Source of the DNA: an uncultured Eubacteriaceae bacterium
GTDB taxonomy: Bacteria; Bacillota; Clostridia; Lachnospirales; Lachnospiraceae
Reading direction: 5' to 3'
Assembly: GCA_945938055.1 (NCBI GenBank)
Contig: CAMEUH010000140.1
Span: 1 to 6,535, forward strand
Length of the DNA: 6,535 bases
Within the stretch, counting starts at the first letter, position 1, and every line of letters begins with the position of its first letter. This document shows positions 1-5,943 of this stretch, piece after piece. The notes beneath the pieces are model-generated. The model was given only the letters and a program-made list of their open reading frames with translations. It made no database searches and was not told the DNA's origin. Position numbers and translations under genes: made by a program.

Positions 1-462
1 TAAAAACATCACAATTCTGTCATTGAGTGACATTACAAAGTTCTCCACATGGCAGTTCAGAAACCCAAAGATAAACAAAGCAAGAAATCCCCATGCCACA
101 GTACTTTCCAGACAAAGAACCCCTTTATAATTAAACTTCTTATCGGTATAATCCCACCATACTTCACCAAACAGCTTGTTCATTACCACTGCGGTCAGGT
201 ATTCAAAGATTGTTGCTCCAATCGCACCTGCCAGATAAAGTAAAACATAATTATCCTGTATTGGTTTAAAAATATTAAATGCAATAAAGGTTCCGAATCC
301 ATAAATGACGCAAAACGGCAACTTTGCAAATCCACGATTTTCCCAATATCCCTTTTCTTTACGAATGACAACACATTCCATTGCCCATCCAAAAAAGCTG
401 TAAATAAAAAACCAAACTACGAGCTGGAATATATTCATGCCATGAAAATAATAATCTAACAT
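1..462 (-). CDS. PF06541-family (putative ABC-transporter type IV) membrane protein, N-terminal 154 residues
   Basis: The reading frame is open from an ATG at 462 to the left edge, so the C-terminus is missing. The start is supported by an AGGTGGG ribosome site 6 bases upstream. The protein is hydrophobic, with likely membrane segments near residues 11-33, 47-65, 72-93 and 118-138. It carries the PF06541 (ABC_trans_CmpB) landmarks in order: YSFFGWAME (21-29), NRGF (42-45), P and YGFG (49-57), EY (87-88), WWDY (102-105) and FNYKG followed by LCLES (110-120). The family is annotated as putative ABC-transporter permease, but its substrate and even its transport role are unproven, and no ATPase gene is visible beside it. 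It lies 101 bases downstream of glpK in the same direction, so read-through is possible, although a separate promoter candidate precedes it. The family call is firm; the function is not known. Confidence 0.88.
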   Translation of the reverse strand, partial: MLDYYFHGMNIFQLVVWFFIYSFFGWAMECVVIRKEKGYWENRGFAKLPFCVIYGFGTFIAFNIFKPIQDNYVLLYLAGAIGATIFEYLTAVVMNKLFGEVWWDYTDKKFNYKGVLCLESTVAWGFLALFIFGFLNCHVENFVMSLNDRIVMFL

Positions 463-527
463 CTTGTTCCCACCTAATCATTATAAAATTCTTTGACAAA
501 TTATTAAAAATATTCCCACAATAATAA

Positions 528-556
528 ATAATATAACAAGTAACTGATTTTTTCAA
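528..556 (-). promoter_or_regulatory. Candidate sigma-A promoter for the PF06541 gene
   Basis: On the minus strand there is a -35 TTGAAA (551-556), a 17-base spacer and a -10 TATTAT (528-533). Each hexamer matches consensus at 5 of 6 positions. It would start transcription near 521, giving a leader of about 60 bases before the ATG at 462. A second TATAAT at 480-485 lies too close to the ribosome site and lacks a good -35. I see no clear terminator hairpin between glpK and this promoter. Confidence 0.45.
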
Positions 557-563
557 CCCCTAT

Positions 564-2051
564 TTATTGAATCAGCATTCCAACAGCATTTTTCCAGCCT
601 TCCACCAGCTCATTCCGACGACCTTCATCCATCTGTGGTAAAAATTCGCGTTCTTTTTTCCAGATATTCTTAAGGTTCTCCTTGTCCTCCCAGAACCCGG
701 TTGTAAGTCCGGCAAGAAATGCTGCTCCAAGAGCAGTTGTTTCAACCGTCTGAGGCCGTTCTACTGTCGTTCTTAAAATATCAGCCTGAAACTGCATCAG
801 AAAATTATTTACAGAGGCGCCTCCATCCACCTTAAGGGATTTCAGGCGAATGCGGGAATCCATCTCCATTGCCGTAAGCAGATCGTTCACCTGATAGGCA
901 ATCGCTTCCAGTGCCGCACGCACAATATGATTTCTTCCTGCCCCTCTGGTAAGTCCCGTGATGATACCTCTCGCCCTCTGATTCCAATATGGTGCACCCA
1001 GTCCGGCAAATGCAGGAACAATATACTCCCCGCCGGTATCCTGAACCTTTTGGGCAATTTCTTCTGTCTCTGCTGCACTTCTTACCAGCATCAGTTCATC
1101 CCGAAGCCACTGGATTACGGCACCTGCCACAAACACGCTTCCCTCCAGCGCATACTCCGCATTTTTTTCACAGGTTGCCGCAAGGGTAGTCAGAAGTCCG
1201 TTTCCACTTCGAACCAGTCGATTTCCCGTATTCATCAGCATGAAGCAGCCTGTTCCATATGTATTCTTTACCTCACCAGCCTCAAAACAGCACTGTCCAA
1301 AAAGTGCCGCCTGCTGATCCCCTGCCACACCGGCAATTGGGATAGAAGCCCCTCCTGTGAGTGTTTCATCTGTATAACCGAATAGATTTCCGGACGGAAA
1401 TACCTCCGGAAGCATGGAACGCGGAATATCAAAATATTCCAATATTTCATCATCCCAGTCCAGCTTCTCAATATTATAGAGCATGGTTCTGGAAGCGTTG
1501 GTATAATCTGTTGCAAAAACCTTTCCTCCGGTCAGTTTATACATCAGCCATGTATCTACTGTTCCAAAAAGAAGTTTTCCCTCTTTTGCGCGTTCTTTTG
1601 CTCCTTCTACATGATCCAGAATCCATCGGATTTTCGTTGCCGAAAAATATGCATCCGGAATCAGTCCCGTCTTGGCACGTATCACATCGCCAAATCCTTC
1701 TGCATTTAACTGGTCAATCATATCCGAGGTGCGTCTGCACTGCCACACAATGGCATTATAAACCGGCTTTCCCGTATCTTTATCCCAGACAACCGTTGTT
1801 TCCCGCTGATTTGTAATTCCAATCGCAGCAATTTCTTCCGCCTTACAGGAAATCTTACTCATTGTCTCCGAAAGCACGCTAATCTGCGAGGACCAGATTT
1901 CCACCGGATCATGTTCCACCCATCCCGGTTTTGGATATACCTGTGTAAATTCTTTCTGTGCCATGCTGCAAATCATTCCATTCACATCAAACAGAATACA
2001 GCGTGAACTTGTTGTTCCCTGATCCAGTGCCATCACATACTTCTTTTCCAT
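564..2051 (-). CDS. glpK: Glycerol kinase
   Basis: This enzyme phosphorylates glycerol with ATP to sn-glycerol 3-phosphate in the cytoplasm, trapping glycerol for catabolism or lipid synthesis. I choose the ATG at 2051 (495 residues), because GAGGTG lies 5 bases upstream and the protein then begins MEKKYVMALDQGTT, as in the family; an in-frame ATG at 2072 would only add seven unconserved residues. Family features are the ATP-phosphate loop DQGTTSSR (10-17), R83 and E84 in NQRETT, Y135 in PDAYFSATK, D245 in GDQQAALFGQ, YGTGCF (265-270) and the FGGY signature GGASVNNFLMQFQAD (410-424). R83, E84, Y135 and D245 correspond to the glycerol-contacting residues of E. coli GlpK. The 220-240 loop has no histidine, so the HPr phosphorylation site known from Enterococcus and Bacillus GlpK seems absent. 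It is the third gene after icd and the HAD phosphatase; glpF and glpD are not in the window. Confidence 0.97.
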   Translation of the reverse strand: MEKKYVMALDQGTTSSRCILFDVNGMICSMAQKEFTQVYPKPGWVEHDPVEIWSSQISVLSETMSKISCKAEEIAAIGITNQRETTVVWDKDTGKPVYNAIVWQCRRTSDMIDQLNAEGFGDVIRAKTGLIPDAYFSATKIRWILDHVEGAKERAKEGKLLFGTVDTWLMYKLTGGKVFATDYTNASRTMLYNIEKLDWDDEILEYFDIPRSMLPEVFPSGNLFGYTDETLTGGASIPIAGVAGDQQAALFGQCCFEAGEVKNTYGTGCFMLMNTGNRLVRSGNGLLTTLAATCEKNAEYALEGSVFVAGAVIQWLRDELMLVRSAAETEEIAQKVQDTGGEYIVPAFAGLGAPYWNQRARGIITGLTRGAGRNHIVRAALEAIAYQVNDLLTAMEMDSRIRLKSLKVDGGASVNNFLMQFQADILRTTVERPQTVETTALGAAFLAGLTTGFWEDKENLKNIWKKEREFLPQMDEGRRNELVEGWKNAVGMLIQ

Positions 2052-2067
2052 GCCAACACCTCGCATT

Positions 2068-2080
2068 TTCATGTCATGAA
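2068..2080. repeat. 13-bp perfect palindrome upstream of glpK
   Basis: TTCATG, a central base and CATGAA form a perfect 13-bp inverted repeat, 16 bases before the glpK start and just upstream of its ribosome site. It could be a small operator controlling glpK within the operon. It does not look like a cre site. A palindrome this short can arise by chance, so the regulatory reading is weak. Confidence 0.3.
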
Positions 2081-2092
2081 CTATAATTGTTA

Positions 2093-2869
2093 TTATAAGC
2101 CAAAAATTTCCTTCACAGACTGTTCCACACGTTTGCAGGAACCTCCTGCGATTTCCTTTAACTTATCCTTTGCCGTCTCCATGGCATAACCACAGCCAAC
2201 CGTTTCAAACATCCCCATATCATTGTAACTGTCTCCAAAAGCTATGGTTTCTTCCTTTTTTATGCCGAATTTATCCATCAATGCCTGAATCCCCACGCTC
2301 TTATTCACGCCCGGTGCGGTAAATTCCAGCCACTCATTTGCCGAATAAATGACTTCAAAATCCCGGGACCATTTGTTAAGGAAATAATCCTCTACCTGTG
2401 CAATCCCTTTTTTATTATATATGCCGACTTTCAGATAGTCTTCACCGATATTTTTAAAGGTATTGATTACATTGACATTATTAAAACAGGTTTCACGAAT
2501 TTTTAAATCATAGGACTCATCCTTCGGTTTCATGTATGCAATAAATTCACCATATACCAAAAACTCACAATCCGGCTTCATTTCTACATCATATAGCAGT
2601 TCTTCTGCTTTGTGGCGGTCCATGGAAGATTTCAGGACATTTTTCCCATGATATACGGTCAGTGCACCATCACTGCAAACCAATGCAATCTTGTCCATGA
2701 CTGGTTCAAAAAGATGCTTTAATTCGCAATAAGGCCTGCCGCTTGCAATCACAAACAGCACGCCCATATCGCTCACCGCATCAATAACGTCAAATGCCTC
2801 CTGACTGATTTTGTTCTCTCCACGAGCCAGCAGGGTTCCATCTACATCACTTGCGATTAATTTAATCAT
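2093..2869 (-). CDS. Cof-type HAD-superfamily (IIB) hydrolase, probable sugar-phosphate or nucleotide phosphatase
   Basis: A 258-residue cytosolic protein of normal length for Cof/YidA-like phosphatases, which remove phosphate from small metabolites with Mg2+. All four HAD motifs are visible: motif I DVDGT (8-12, nucleophile D8 and acid D10), motif II SGR (43-45), motif III K190 in PGVNKSVG, and motif IV GDSYND (212-217). The large insert between motifs II and III (about residues 80-185) is the type IIB cap that sets substrate choice. The ATG at 2869 is preceded by AAAGGA at a rather long 11-base spacing. The gene ends in tandem TAA codons, 41 bases before glpK and 40 bases after icd, with no terminator on either side, so it is probably co-transcribed with both. 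The substrate cannot be read from sequence; its neighbours hint at a sugar- or polyol-phosphate but do not prove it. Confidence 0.93.
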   Translation of the reverse strand: MIKLIASDVDGTLLARGENKISQEAFDVIDAVSDMGVLFVIASGRPYCELKHLFEPVMDKIALVCSDGALTVYHGKNVLKSSMDRHKAEELLYDVEMKPDCEFLVYGEFIAYMKPKDESYDLKIRETCFNNVNVINTFKNIGEDYLKVGIYNKKGIAQVEDYFLNKWSRDFEVIYSANEWLEFTAPGVNKSVGIQALMDKFGIKKEETIAFGDSYNDMGMFETVGCGYAMETAKDKLKEIAGGSCKRVEQSVKEIFGL

Positions 2870-2909
2870 AAATTCTAAAATCCTTTGTCTAATTCATTAT
2901 CATGGTATC

Positions 2910-4118
2910 TTACAGAGATGCTTCCAGCGTCTTACGAATTGCCTTAATAAATTCTTCGCTGTTTAATACTACAGGATTTGGAAGCTTTGTAATAATAGCA
3001 AGGTCGTTCGTCATTTCACCATTTTCAATGGTATCAATACATGCCTTCTCAAGCTTGTCTGCAAATCCGATTAATTCCGGAAGCTGATCCATCTCGCCTC
3101 TCTTTCTTAAGGCACCGGTCCATGCAAAGATTGTTGCAATCGGATTCGTTGATGTCTTCTCACCCTTTAAATATTTATAATAGTGTCTCTGTACCGTTCC
3201 ATGCGCTGCCTCATACTCATAATTGCCTTCCGGAGAAACAAGCACGGAAGTCATCATGGACAATGAGCCAAATGCCGTGGCAACCATGTCAGACATTACA
3301 TCACCATCATAATTCTTACAAGCCCAGATATATCCTCCCTCAGAACGGATTACTCTTGCTACTGCATCATCAATCAGTGTATAGAAATATTCAATTCCTG
3401 CTTCCTTAAACTTATCTGCATATTCTGCATCAAAAATTTCCTGAAAAATATCTTTAAACGTATGGTCATACTTTTTGGAAATCGTATCCTTCGTTGCAAA
3501 CCATAAATCCTGTCTGGTATCCAATGCAAAATTAAAGCAGCTTCTCGCAAAGCTTTCAATGGAACTGGTAAGATTATGCATACCCTGAATAATACCTGCT
3601 CCCTTGAAGTTATGAATCAGTTCACGTGTTTCAGTTCCATCTTCCGCAGTATATACCAGTTCTGCCTTGCCTGCACCCGGAATCTTCATTTCCGTTCCCT
3701 TATAAACATCGCCATAGGCATGTCTTGCAATGGTAATCGGCTTCTTCCAGTTTGAAACATATGGCTCGATTCCCTTTACAATAATCGGCGCACGGAAAAC
3801 AGTTCCATCAAGAATTGCACGAATCGTCCCATTCGGGCTCTTCCACATTTCCTTCAGATTGTATTCCGTCATTCTTGCAGCATTCGGAGTAATGGTTGCA
3901 CACTTAACCGCAACACCATACTTCTTGGTTGCATTTGCAGAATCCACCGTTACCTGGTCATTCGTTTCATTTCTGTATTCCAGACCCAGGTCATAGTATT
4001 CTGTCTTCAAATCAACGAATGGCAACAACAGTTCATCCTTAATCATCTTCCAGAGAACTCTGGTCATTTCATCTCCATCCATCTCAACAAGCGGTGTCGT
4101 CATTTTAATTTTTTCCAT
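2910..4118 (-). CDS. icd: NADP-dependent isocitrate dehydrogenase, eukaryotic-type dimeric subfamily
   Basis: Catalyses oxidative decarboxylation of isocitrate to 2-oxoglutarate with NADP+, supplying carbon for glutamate and NADPH. The 402-residue protein resembles the human IDH1/IDH2 subfamily rather than E. coli Icd. Recognisable blocks are EMDGDEMTR (12-20), TNDQVT (52-57), VKCATITP (71-78), WKSPNGTIR (92-100), RHAYGDVY (132-139), FKDIFQEI (221-228), WACKNYDGDVMSD (265-277), EAAHGTVQRHY (303-313) and STNPIA (323-328). Substrate residues R100, R109, R132 and Y139 fall at the same numbers as in IDH1, and metal-binding D250, D273 and D277 are present. R311 and H312 match the NADP-phosphate contacts, supporting NADP over NAD. 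The ATG at 4118 has AGGAGG 7 bases upstream, which favours it over the internal Met6. It is first in the probable icd-HAD-glpK operon. Citrate synthase and aconitase are not adjacent. Confidence 0.97.
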   Translation of the reverse strand: MEKIKMTTPLVEMDGDEMTRVLWKMIKDELLLPFVDLKTEYYDLGLEYRNETNDQVTVDSANATKKYGVAVKCATITPNAARMTEYNLKEMWKSPNGTIRAILDGTVFRAPIIVKGIEPYVSNWKKPITIARHAYGDVYKGTEMKIPGAGKAELVYTAEDGTETRELIHNFKGAGIIQGMHNLTSSIESFARSCFNFALDTRQDLWFATKDTISKKYDHTFKDIFQEIFDAEYADKFKEAGIEYFYTLIDDAVARVIRSEGGYIWACKNYDGDVMSDMVATAFGSLSMMTSVLVSPEGNYEYEAAHGTVQRHYYKYLKGEKTSTNPIATIFAWTGALRKRGEMDQLPELIGFADKLEKACIDTIENGEMTNDLAIITKLPNPVVLNSEEFIKAIRKTLEASL

Positions 4119-4162
4119 AAACTTATCCTCCTAAATCTACAAGAATGCTAAAATTTGTCTCT

Positions 4163-4191
4163 ATTTTATAATAAATTTAGGTATTTGTAAA
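4163..4191 (-). promoter_or_regulatory. Sigma-A promoter for the icd operon
   Basis: The minus strand carries -35 TTTACA (4186-4191), a 17-base spacer and -10 TAAAAT (4163-4168). Each box matches consensus at 5 of 6 positions with ideal spacing. Transcription would start near 4156, giving a leader of about 38 bases that contains the AGGAGG site of icd. No palindromic operator is evident around it. Between this promoter and the terminator at 4264-4317 (4192-4263) I see only a short open frame with no start or ribosome site, so nothing is called there. Confidence 0.65.
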
Positions 4192-4263
4192 CTATTCATG
4201 ACCGATGTGGCATAGGAAATCTAATATTACTTCAGGGCAATAGTAATCATCCACTATTTTTTG

Positions 4264-4317
4264 CAAAAAATTAGAGGGCACCCCTCAAGTCATTTCATGA
4301 CTTTTGGGACACCCTCT
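4264..4317 (-). terminator. Strong Rho-independent terminator of the orphan 2TM cassette
   Basis: A 45-base hairpin (4273-4317) pairs 12 bp at its base, has a 2-by-2 internal loop, and then pairs 7 bp (AAGTCAT with ATGACTT) around a 3-base loop. On the minus strand it is followed by AATTTTTT (T run 4265-4270). Strand is decided by positions 4279-4281 against 4309-4311: they form three G-U wobbles only in minus-strand RNA and are mismatches in plus-strand RNA. It begins 8 bases after the stop codon of the small ORF and 135 bases after the orphan membrane protein. It also insulates icd from upstream transcription. The near-perfect long palindrome could alternatively be a dispersed repeat or a remnant of insertion-element ends. 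Confidence 0.8.
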
Positions 4318-4325
4318 TTATCCTT

Positions 4326-4385
4326 TTACAATCTAGTTATGTCCTTCAATCTTGTTATATCACTTTTCAATACCATAATTCCCAT
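4326..4385 (-). CDS. Possible 19-residue small protein with an internal hexad repeat
   Basis: ATG at 4385 to TAA at 4326-4328 encodes MGIMVLKSDITRLKDITRL. The ribosome site is strong: AAGGAG (4392-4397), 6 bases from the ATG. An in-frame ATG at 4403 would give 25 residues but has a poorer site, and an in-frame TGA lies just upstream of it. The C-terminal half repeats DITRLK then DITRL, which reflects two adjacent 18-base DNA units (4344-4361 and 4326-4343) matching at 14 of 18 positions. The ORF sits 67 bases after the orphan membrane protein and 8 bases before the terminator, the place expected of a last cistron. I do not recognise it. It could be a small partner, toxin-like or signalling peptide, or a chance ORF; the ribosome site and position are the only support. 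Confidence 0.4.
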   Translation of the reverse strand: MGIMVLKSDITRLKDITRL

Positions 4386-4452
4386 ATTTATCTCCTTTCC
4401 CATCTCAATCTTAACTCACCTTTAGCTTATCACTCTTAGAAAAATTTGTAAA

Positions 4453-5544
4453 CTACTTTTTGAGTAATGTTATCATGTAACCAGCTCCAGGAAGTGACCA
4501 ATCTCTAAATGAAATTCTTATTGTGTCAGATACACTTTGTATTACATTATATTCTTTATCTGATGGTGGAAAATAAAATGCCGTGTAAGCATCGCCTCCT
4601 ATCTCCCAATTTTCTTTTTGATTGCTATCTGGTTTCACAATTATAGTATGCTCTAATACCTTACATGGATGATTGACTTTATATGATTGGATAATATCAT
4701 AATCTGGTATTTCGTATTCATATACGATATGTATCTCATTCCATAAGCATTTATTCAATTCATACTCAAATGTCACTTCATATTTGTACAATGAATGTGA
4801 CTTACCTTCAATGCTTACAATGTTCAGGTAATTATTCGCCTCTTTTTCATCTAAGCATATTTTTCCATCTGCATTACTTATCTTGTTCCCATAAACAATC
4901 TTAAACTGTTTTATAGAAAATTTCTCCTCTAATTCTTCTTTTGTTAAAGAATCTGTCGGATGAATAATGGAAACGCCAAAACTTATTTTATTGTCCAATG
5001 CATATTTATTAATAATTTTAAATTCAAACTCTGCTCTCTTCTTAAATACTTTTTTATCCGCATCATGTGTTATGATATATGTAACTTTATTATAATCATA
5101 ATAAACACTTTTACATGATTTCAGCAATTCGTTTTCCAAAACATATACTGAATTATTTAGATCATTAACCGTCATACCATCCACACAACTACGTTTTACA
5201 ACAAGTTGCTTATTAACTTCATTTAATCTATCCAAGCTGAAGTTCTCAAATGGAAAGTCTCCTCTCACAATTTTATCGACTGATGCCTTTACCACATTAG
5301 TAATTGTACTTACTTCTACCAAGACAGAAACTAATCCTGCGGATAAACATGTTAATCCCAAATTTCTTGTAATACTTTCAAATGGATCTGCTATTTTTTG
5401 TAGTATCTCATACTGTGAAGATTCTAAATCGATAAACGACAATGCAAATAATGCTATTCCGACAAATAATAATAATTTTGTAAGAAAAGAGACGCTAAGA
5501 GTTGCATCTATTTTCTCTGAATTTGCTTTTTTGCGTACCCTCAT
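4453..5544 (-). CDS. Orphan protein with two N-terminal membrane segments and a large probable beta-rich cytosolic domain
   Basis: I do not recognise this 363-residue protein as a named family. It starts with a basic stretch (MRVRKK), then has hydrophobic segments at about 18-38 and 62-84, with about 23 residues between them. By the positive-inside rule both ends should be cytosolic. Residues 85-145 look helical, including the acidic-aromatic patch GDFPFENFSLDRL (95-107). From about 147 to the end, many alternating hydrophobic runs such as YEVTFEYEL and IHIVYEYEI suggest a beta-rich fold, closing with a WSLPGAGYMITLLKK tail. No catalytic motif, Walker box or signal-peptide cleavage site is seen. 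The start has a G-rich site (AAGGGGGT) 9 bases upstream. The gene is far more AT-rich than its neighbours: two sampled 60-base rows hold 14 and 16 G or C, against 26-29 in glpK, icd and the DUF4214 gene, which suggests transfer. Only the 2TM layout recalls Cap15-type (SMODS-associated 2TM-beta) effectors. Confidence 0.85.
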   Translation of the reverse strand: MRVRKKANSEKIDATLSVSFLTKLLLFVGIALFALSFIDLESSQYEILQKIADPFESITRNLGLTCLSAGLVSVLVEVSTITNVVKASVDKIVRGDFPFENFSLDRLNEVNKQLVVKRSCVDGMTVNDLNNSVYVLENELLKSCKSVYYDYNKVTYIITHDADKKVFKKRAEFEFKIINKYALDNKISFGVSIIHPTDSLTKEELEEKFSIKQFKIVYGNKISNADGKICLDEKEANNYLNIVSIEGKSHSLYKYEVTFEYELNKCLWNEIHIVYEYEIPDYDIIQSYKVNHPCKVLEHTIIVKPDSNQKENWEIGGDAYTAFYFPPSDKEYNVIQSVSDTIRISFRDWSLPGAGYMITLLKK

Positions 5545-5787
5545 ACCCTTGTACCCCCTTGTATTTTTTATTATAAGCTTAATAAAGCTTCAAACACAGT
5601 ATTGGAATAGAAACCACTACCCACAATATTTAATGTATATCCTTCGTCTGTCACTACTAATTTATTCTTCCACCGAAGACCTTATTGAAAACAATACATT
5701 CAGGAAATCATGGATTCCTGCCAAATAAATAATGTGAATACTTGGCAGAGACTGCCAGAGTGTACTAACGCACAAAGAATATTCATA
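5545..5787 (-). promoter_or_regulatory. Long, structured untranslated leader upstream of the 2TM gene
   Basis: About 240 bases separate the expected start of transcription from the 2TM start codon. The stretch contains several short inverted repeats: GGCAG/CTGCC (5744-5748 with 5752-5756), CTGCCAA/TTGGCAG (5718-5724 with 5742-5748), a hairpin of 8 bp with one bulge (5701-5720), TATTG/CAATA (5683-5687 with 5692-5696), TCTTC/GAAGA (5666-5670 with 5675-5679), and AAGCTT paired with AAGCTT around a 4-base loop (5575-5590). The first two stems share bases and cannot form together. I recognise no known riboswitch. A TATAAT at 5570-5575 may be a second, nearer promoter, but it lacks a good -35. A regulatory leader or small RNA is an inference; chance pairing in AT-rich DNA is possible. 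Confidence 0.35.
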
Positions 5788-5793
5788 TTGAAA

Positions 5794-5822
5794 ATTATAA
5801 TCCATGAATGGTAATCTGTCAA
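5794..5822 (-). promoter_or_regulatory. Perfect consensus sigma-A promoter
   Basis: The minus strand reads TTGACA (5817-5822), a 17-base spacer and TATAAT (5794-5799), matching the housekeeping consensus at all 12 positions. Transcription should start near 5787 and run towards the 2TM gene. Such a promoter suggests strong constitutive expression unless a repressor or the leader restrains it. It lies inside an open frame at 5662-5913, which is one reason that frame is not called a gene. Confidence 0.75.
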
Positions 5823-5943
5823 CGGATTTTCCATCAAAAATGCAAAAATGCCCCAACATCCCTGTCACATCACAAATCAGACATAACGGGATGATTGGAG
5901 CATTGAAATTCATTGCACTATATTTTCCTTGGTACCATCACTT
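5823..5943 (-). terminator. Intergenic stretch with a weak terminator candidate after the DUF4214 gene
   Basis: Downstream of the DUF4214 stop, minus-strand RNA can pair CATCCC with GGGATG (5888-5893 with 5857-5862) and, inside it, TGTC with GACA. The second pair is separated from the first by a 4-base bulge, and the loop is 13 bases. Two T5 runs follow at 5844-5848 and 5836-5840, but only after 8 further bases, so this is a poor match to a Rho-independent terminator. Nothing else is seen in this stretch. Confidence 0.25.

Noticed and set aside
57..125. Apparent frameshift in the PF06541 gene
   Set aside because: A first reading dropped a base at the GGGG run near 120-123. Re-reading row by row gave one uninterrupted frame (FNYKG, then LCLES).
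49..556. Short open frames on both strands at the left end
   Set aside because: They are out of frame with the continuous 154-codon PF06541 reading frame on the minus strand, which explains this region.
927..1385. Plus-strand open frame of 152 codons opposite glpK
   Set aside because: It lies wholly inside a clear glycerol kinase gene on the other strand and its product has no recognisable domain; the same holds for the other frames over glpK and icd.
4196..4272. Short minus-strand open frame reading DDYYCPEVILDFLCHIGHE before a stop just upstream of the icd promoter
   Set aside because: It has no start codon with a ribosome site and begins in the T run after the terminator. It is too short to tell a gene remnant from chance.
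5711..5785. A 28-codon ORF starting at about the expected transcription start of the consensus promoter
   Set aside because: It has no ribosome site and would need leaderless translation, which is uncommon in Firmicutes.
5662..5913. Open frame of 83 codons on the minus strand between the DUF4214 and 2TM genes
   Set aside because: It contains the perfect consensus promoter in its middle, its ribosome site (AAGGA) is 12 bases from the ATG, and its protein resembles nothing I know. It is better explained as leader and intergenic DNA, although a gene remnant cannot be excluded.
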